Shown: positions 60,041 through 64,000 of the stretch, piece after piece
How positions within the stretch are numbered: the first letter of the stretch is position 1
How the letters are laid out: every line of letters starts with the position of its first letter
NCBI GenBank assembly: GCA_009746045.1
Contig: RPFO01000667.1
Coordinates: 3,236,273 to 3,300,272, forward strand
Reading direction: 5' to 3'
Source: Mesostigma viride
Lineage: Eukaryota; Streptophyta; Mesostigmatophyceae; Mesostigmatales; Mesostigmataceae
Length of the DNA stretch: 64,000 nucleotides
Notes under the pieces: generated by a model
Seen by the model: only the letters and a program-made list of their open reading frames with translations
What the model was told of the DNA's origin: nothing
Database searches by the model: none
Position numbers and translations under genes: made by a program

Positions 60041-61551
60041 GATTTCAAAACCCTGCATCTGCACTTGCTTTGAGGGGTATATTATCAGCTGCAGTCCGGC
60101 CGTCAAGAGTTTGATCTGGCAGCTTTTTTCCCCCAGGGACCAATACGCCCAACATTTTACTTCACTTGACTGCAGATTCAACACGATGATGCTGGGCCAA
60201 AGAAACATACACATCGTGCGGGATGCTTATAATTATATTATCACGAAGGCTGACCTTGTTCATTGGATCTCCTATCTTGTTGATAACACCTTCATTTGTT
60301 TTGCGGGCAATGTATACCAACAAGCTATCGGCATCCCCATGGGCACTAACTGTGACGGGCTCCATGCAAACCTCTCTCTATCTATACACTTATGAGCTTG
60401 CATTCATGGAGAATCTCATTGCCTCAAATGATGATGTTCTCATCAGGCGTTTTATCCACACATGTCGATACATTGATGATGTCATTGCTTTCGACAACCC
60501 TGATTTCGCAACCCATTTATATATCACAGCTGGTCTGCCTGGCATCTACCCGCAAGCGTCCCTCACGTCGGAAAATACTAGTTGCAATTGACCTCGATCT
60601 TATAACATTACCCATAACAAGAAGGGCTGGCGTACGGCTGTCTATGATGATAAGCGCAAGGATCCGAAATATCAGCAAATTCCTTTTATTCGCCACCCTG
60701 ATATTCACAGTCTCCTTTCCCACACAGCAAATATGGTGTTGTTCTTAGTCAGTTGCATCGTTTTTCCCGTCTTTGTTCTTATCGTGTCGATTTCATCACG
60801 ACTCCTGTTGAACTCTTGCATCGTTTGTTGGTCAAAGACTATGACCGAGACATTATGCTCCGTCAAGTCCGATGTTTTTTGCAACGTCACCCACATCTGT
60901 TCGGTGCTGCCCCTTGGTACAAGCTCTACAAACAGGTCGCACGTGGACCGGCTGGATCGCGCAGTATCTCCGCACATCTGAACCCTGTGATGCCAGATCT
61001 CCTTTGCAGACGTTCCGAGCTTGGCACTGGATTCGCTGTCCACATCGTCGCGTACGTCGCTGCAGCAACACGATGTTTTCTGGCATAAGCGGGCTTTTGG
61101 TTCCCGCCGCACATTTGAAAGTGCTGTCCTCCGGCCTTTTGCCTTTGCACCGTGTGCAGTTCTTGGACATTTGGAATCATGTCATGGCTAACGTAATGAC
61201 TGACTAGCTAGACCTTTTCAGTGGTTTTCCATTTGCGGGTATTTCCTCGTAAATGGTGGGAGAGCGATCGCAGCAATGGTGCTCACCACTACTAGACAGT
61301 CCCGGCTATAATTAGGCTCAAAACACACGCCCTGATCAAGCAAGCTGTTTCCGGCCCCACCGTCTAGGTCATCTAGTCGCTTTACACGTAAGCCAGCCAT
61401 AATTTCAATGCACAAGGCTACACATTTCCATCTCCATTCATATTCATCATCCTGAACGACTCGAAAACGCGGACAAGATAACGGCAGGCTCGAGCTACCA
61501 TGGTCCGGATTCTCCTGGTTTGTGGCCTGCGCTGGTTGTACGTCTCCTTGA
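60041..61551 (+). mobile_element. Decayed Penelope-like reverse transcriptase element, copy 1
   Basis: Translated pieces in shifting frames are HFTSLDCRFNTMMLGQRNIH, LVDNTFICFAGNVYQQ, AIGIPMGTNC, then (+1) HTCRYIDDVIAFDNPDF (catalytic YIDD), PFIRHPDIHSLLSHT and LSQLHRFSRLCSYRVDFITT. The GIPMGTNC...YIDD arrangement is that of a retroelement reverse transcriptase of the Penelope-like kind. Assignment to that order is from memory of the motif and is not proven. No GIY-YIG domain was found. At least two frame breaks make it a pseudogene. The 3' end matches copy 2 and closes with CTGCGCTGGTTGT, ACG and TCTCCTTG. Confidence 0.75.
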
Positions 61552-62287
61552 TACACAGGCTGGTATGGTTCTACTGTAGTTGCACATGCAGGTTCTCTTC
61601 ATATCTGGCCAGTGCTGCGCATTGGTTTCTTTTCAATTAATTAATTAAACTCGTGCTCCCGTTGGGGAGTCACGGAGCATTAACCCCATTATGCATAAGT
61701 TCCTGTGCACGTGTGCGTTCTGCGAGGGCGACCCCACTCGGCCATGCCATTAGTTCCAAGTTAAGCTACACGTGACTACTGCATCATGTGGGCGCCAATA
61801 CAGAGTAAAGGAATTACCTTCAACCCTTATACACACATATACACAACGAGAAGGAGGGAGGGCGCCCTAGCTTCATCTCCCTGCCACAAATGGGCAGGCC
61901 ACCTAGAGTGCTCTCGATCTCCGCAGCATACTGCCGGGGCACAACACTAGCTGTGCCCAGGTGGCCAGCTGGGTGCATAAAATTTATAATTAAATTAGAT
62001 TGTAACATGACTCCGTTGGGAGATAATGTAGCACGTATTCCATTGCTGGTGGGTGGGGGTAAGTGAACAGAGCTGCGAAAAACTAACTATTATTAAGCTA
62101 ACTCTAATCTTATGGGCACATTGCAACCATGCAACTTACCATAGCTTATATGCTATAAAAAGGTGGGGTGGGCTAAAGGCGTCGGCTAAAGCGCAAGCTA
62201 GGATGGCCACAAGGAGCCATGCAGAGCTAATCTATGGCAAAGGCAGACAACCAGCTGCATGAGCTAATATGCATGCTATTATTATAT
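61552..62287. other. Spacer between inverted retroelement copies
   Basis: Contains (TTAA)n at 61634-61648 next to a stem-loop motif (61652-61679) that also occurs inverted at 4970-4997. It may be the 3' end of another LINE. No gene seen. Confidence 0.5.
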
Positions 62288-62787
62288 CAAGGAGACAACC
62301 AGCGCAGGCCAGAAATCGGGAGAATCCGGACCATGGTACTAGCTCGAGCCTGCCGTTATCTTGTCCGCGTTTTCGAGTCGTTCAGGATGATGAATATATG
62401 AATGGAGATGGAAATCTGTAGCCTGGTGCATTGAAATTATCAAAGAGACAACCAGCGCAGGTGCATTGAAATTATGGCTGGCTTACGTGTAGAGCGACTA
62501 GATGACCTATAGACGGTGGGGCCGGAAACAGCTTGCTTGATCAGGGCGTGTGTTTCGAGCCTTACTGGCCGGGACTGTCTAGTAGTGGTGAGCACCATTG
62601 CTGCGATCGCTCTCCCACCATTTACGAGGAAATACCCGCAAATGGAAAACCACTGAAAAGGTCTAGCTAGTCAGTCATTACGTTAGCCATGCCATGACTC
62701 CAAACGTCCAAGAACTGCACATGGTGCAAAGGCAAAAATCCGGAGGACAGCACTTTCAAATGTGCGGCGGGAACCAAAAGCCCGCGT
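62288..62787 (-). mobile_element. 5'-truncated copy 2 of the Penelope-like element
   Basis: This is the reverse complement of 61083-61551 with scattered differences, so the two copies lie tail to tail. Flanks 62273-62287 and 62788-62803 (ATGCTATTATTATAT and ATGCTTATCATTATAT) form an imperfect target-site duplication. It ends with the 20-mer CAAGGAGACAACCAGCGCAG on the plus strand. Confidence 0.8.
62426..62475 (-). mobile_element. 20-bp retroelement tail nested inside copy 2, with 15-bp direct repeats
   Basis: CAAAGAGACAACCAGCGCAG (62441-62460) is flanked by exact copies of GTGCATTGAAATTAT (62426-62440 and 62461-62475). Copy 1 has a single uninterrupted GTGCATTGAAATTAT equivalent at this place, so the empty site is visible in the window. 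Confidence 0.8.
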
Positions 62788-63247
62788 ATGCTTATCATTA
62801 TATGCTTATATCATTCCGAGTGCAGTGCCGGTAATGCCTAAGCTTTCCCGTTACTATCGATTGCCTGCATCAGTGCATCTAAGTAAGTAAGTACTTGCGT
62901 GTCATGCGCAAAGGCATGCCACGGAGTACTATGCTAATCTCATTAGAAAAATAATTACACATGCAAAAGTGCAACAAATATCGTCTGCATCATTCCCCAA
63001 CCAACTAGATGGGGATCAGTGCATCTACAACTAGCTTTATAAGGCTCTATCCCCGGGGGCGACTGGGGGGGGCCTCCACAGTTTGTTGTTGACAACTTGA
63101 CATAATTTAGGTCCCCGTCCCTCCCGTACAAGTCAGTTGGGCTTCTCGGGGCGGATGTAGTCGGCCGCCACTGGTCGCGCGGCGCTGCAGCTGCTGGGCT
63201 GCCGGCGTCAGGTCGTCGTCGAGCGACCAGGACTGAGGTGGACCCCA
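62788..63247. other. Intergenic or untranslated
   Basis: No feature is supported. A minus-strand ORF (62955-63248) is Pro/Arg-rich and unrecognised. Confidence 0.4.
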
Positions 63248-64000
63248 CTAGCTTCTTGCATGCATGCGGCTAGAGAGGAACCGCAAACTCGGGCTGCGAT
63301 GTCGCTGAAGGTGAGGAGTCACCACTGGTGGGGCGCCGTGGGGGGGGGGCCAGCCTTGCATGTCACGTGGATGGGGCAGGCGGTAGTAGGCGCCCTGCAG
63401 TGCCTTTCCTTGCAGCTCCACCATGTGCGCCAAGAGCCTGCTGGTTCCTGAGCTCTCGTCGAGAAGAGAGTCTGGGGTCTCCCCTGGCTGCATGTCGAAG
63501 CGCCTGAGGATCATGCAGTGACCCGGCCGAGCGGCGGCGCGGCCGGGTGCGGTCGCGGTCAGCGGCCTCACTGCGCTTGTTTCCAGCTCCTGGCCCTTGG
63601 TTGTGCCGGATGGCGGTGGTGGTAATTGCCTGCATGGCTCTTGAGCAGGTCCGCCCAGGATCGAGGCTCGAGTCGAGGGGTCATCGCTGGCCCTACCGGC
63701 AGGCTGGGCAGCGATGCGGTGGCCGTTCGGCGTTCTCTCGGCAATCTCGGGGACCTGCGTGCCGGGCCAGGACCTCGACCAGTAGTTGGTGGCGACTGCC
63801 TCCAGCTTCACGACAATTGCGGTGGCCAACTTTGCCTTCAGTTCACCTGGTTCAGAAGGCGGGCGGTCACAGTGGTAGCATGGCCGCCGGGCCTCGGAAA
63901 CCTTGGTAGCGGTGTGTTCGTGCAGAGCTGCATGTAAACTGGGGCTGGAGTTTTCGCCCGACTTTGGCTTCAATTTTGTTGACCTTTGGCTGCAAAGAAG
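63248..64000 (-). CDS. Unidentified ORF running off the right edge (partial)
   Basis: The minus-strand frame is open from the window edge to a stop at 63248-63250, about 250 codons. It contains CYHCDRPPSEPGELKAKLA, RRFDMQPGETPDSLLDESS and LLAHMVELQGKALQGAYYRL. A pyrimidine-rich TTCTTTGCAG at the edge could be a splice acceptor. It could be a retroelement gag-like or accessory ORF, or the last exon of a gene. No domain is recognised. Confidence 0.35.
   Translation of the reverse strand, partial: LLCSQRSTKLKPKSGENSSPSLHAALHEHTATKVSEARRPCYHCDRPPSEPGELKAKLATAIVVKLEAVATNYWSRSWPGTQVPEIAERTPNGHRIAAQPAGRASDDPSTRASILGGPAQEPCRQLPPPPSGTTKGQELETSAVRPLTATAPGRAAARPGHCMILRRFDMQPGETPDSLLDESSGTSRLLAHMVELQGKALQGAYYRLPHPRDMQGWPPPHGAPPVVTPHLQRHRSPSLRFLSSRMHARS

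Noticed and set aside
60705-61207. Overlapping ORFs on both strands near the retroelement 3' end
   Set aside because: They are fragments or antisense of the decayed reverse-transcriptase element.
61440-61490. Hammerhead ribozyme (CTGA...GAAA near 61453-61470)
   Set aside because: The CUGANGA core is not present in register and the stems do not form.
61085-62790. DNA transposon with long terminal inverted repeats
   Set aside because: One arm is continuous with a reverse-transcriptase region and the other has its own imperfect target duplication, so two inverted retroelement copies explain it better.

Overview
The window is nuclear DNA of a eukaryote. Its genes are split by GT-AG introns, and it holds non-LTR and Penelope-like retroelement fragments, MITE-like elements and very abundant micro- and minisatellites. 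Coding exons are very GC-rich. Sialyltransferase-like (GT29) and DUF3431 genes, a plant-like VPS54 N-terminus and high GC3 suggest a microalga (green alga or similar protist). I cannot name the species.

Layout: (1) 0.6-3.7 kb, two-exon DUF3431 type II membrane protein (+). (2) 3.7-6.8 kb, repeat-bearing intergenic DNA. (3) 6.8-7.8 kb, a predicted three-exon gene of unknown function (+), then the last exon of another unknown gene ending at 8761. (4) 9.4-10.8 kb, an old LINE fragment with a younger LINE nested inside it and flanked by a 12-bp target-site duplication. (5) 11.3-14.2 kb, a GT29 sialyltransferase-like gene (-). (6) 15.4-52.8 kb, one complete VPS54 gene (GARP complex) of 22 exons. 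All exon phases agree and give 1162 codons plus stop. One intron carries 13.4 kb of a 40-bp tandem repeat. (7) 53.1-54.7 kb, further LINE fragments. (8) 55.0-57.2 kb, a second DUF3431 gene (-) with the same intron position as the first. (9) 58.7-59.1 kb, a small coiled-coil membrane ORF. (10) 60.0-62.8 kb, a decayed Penelope-type reverse transcriptase, an inverted 5'-truncated second copy, and minimal 20-bp copies of its 3' end. (11) An unidentified minus-strand ORF reaches the right edge.

Function: three genes encode short-tail, single-anchor, Pro/Ser-rich-stem proteins typical of Golgi lumenal enzymes. VPS54 tethers endosome-derived carriers at the trans-Golgi network. A shared Golgi theme is therefore visible, but co-regulation is not shown.

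The most unusual signal is in the introns. In at least ten VPS54 introns, and in one DUF3431 intron, the end of the upstream exon together with its 5' splice site is duplicated, once to several times and in the same orientation, a short way into the intron. In intron 18 these copies form a 39-bp tandem array. Many introns carry their own minisatellite with a unit not shared by neighbouring introns. This points to intron growth by local duplication seeded at the splice donor. A second unusual signal is a 20-bp retroelement 3' end present by itself between direct repeats, which looks like near-zero-length retrotransposition.
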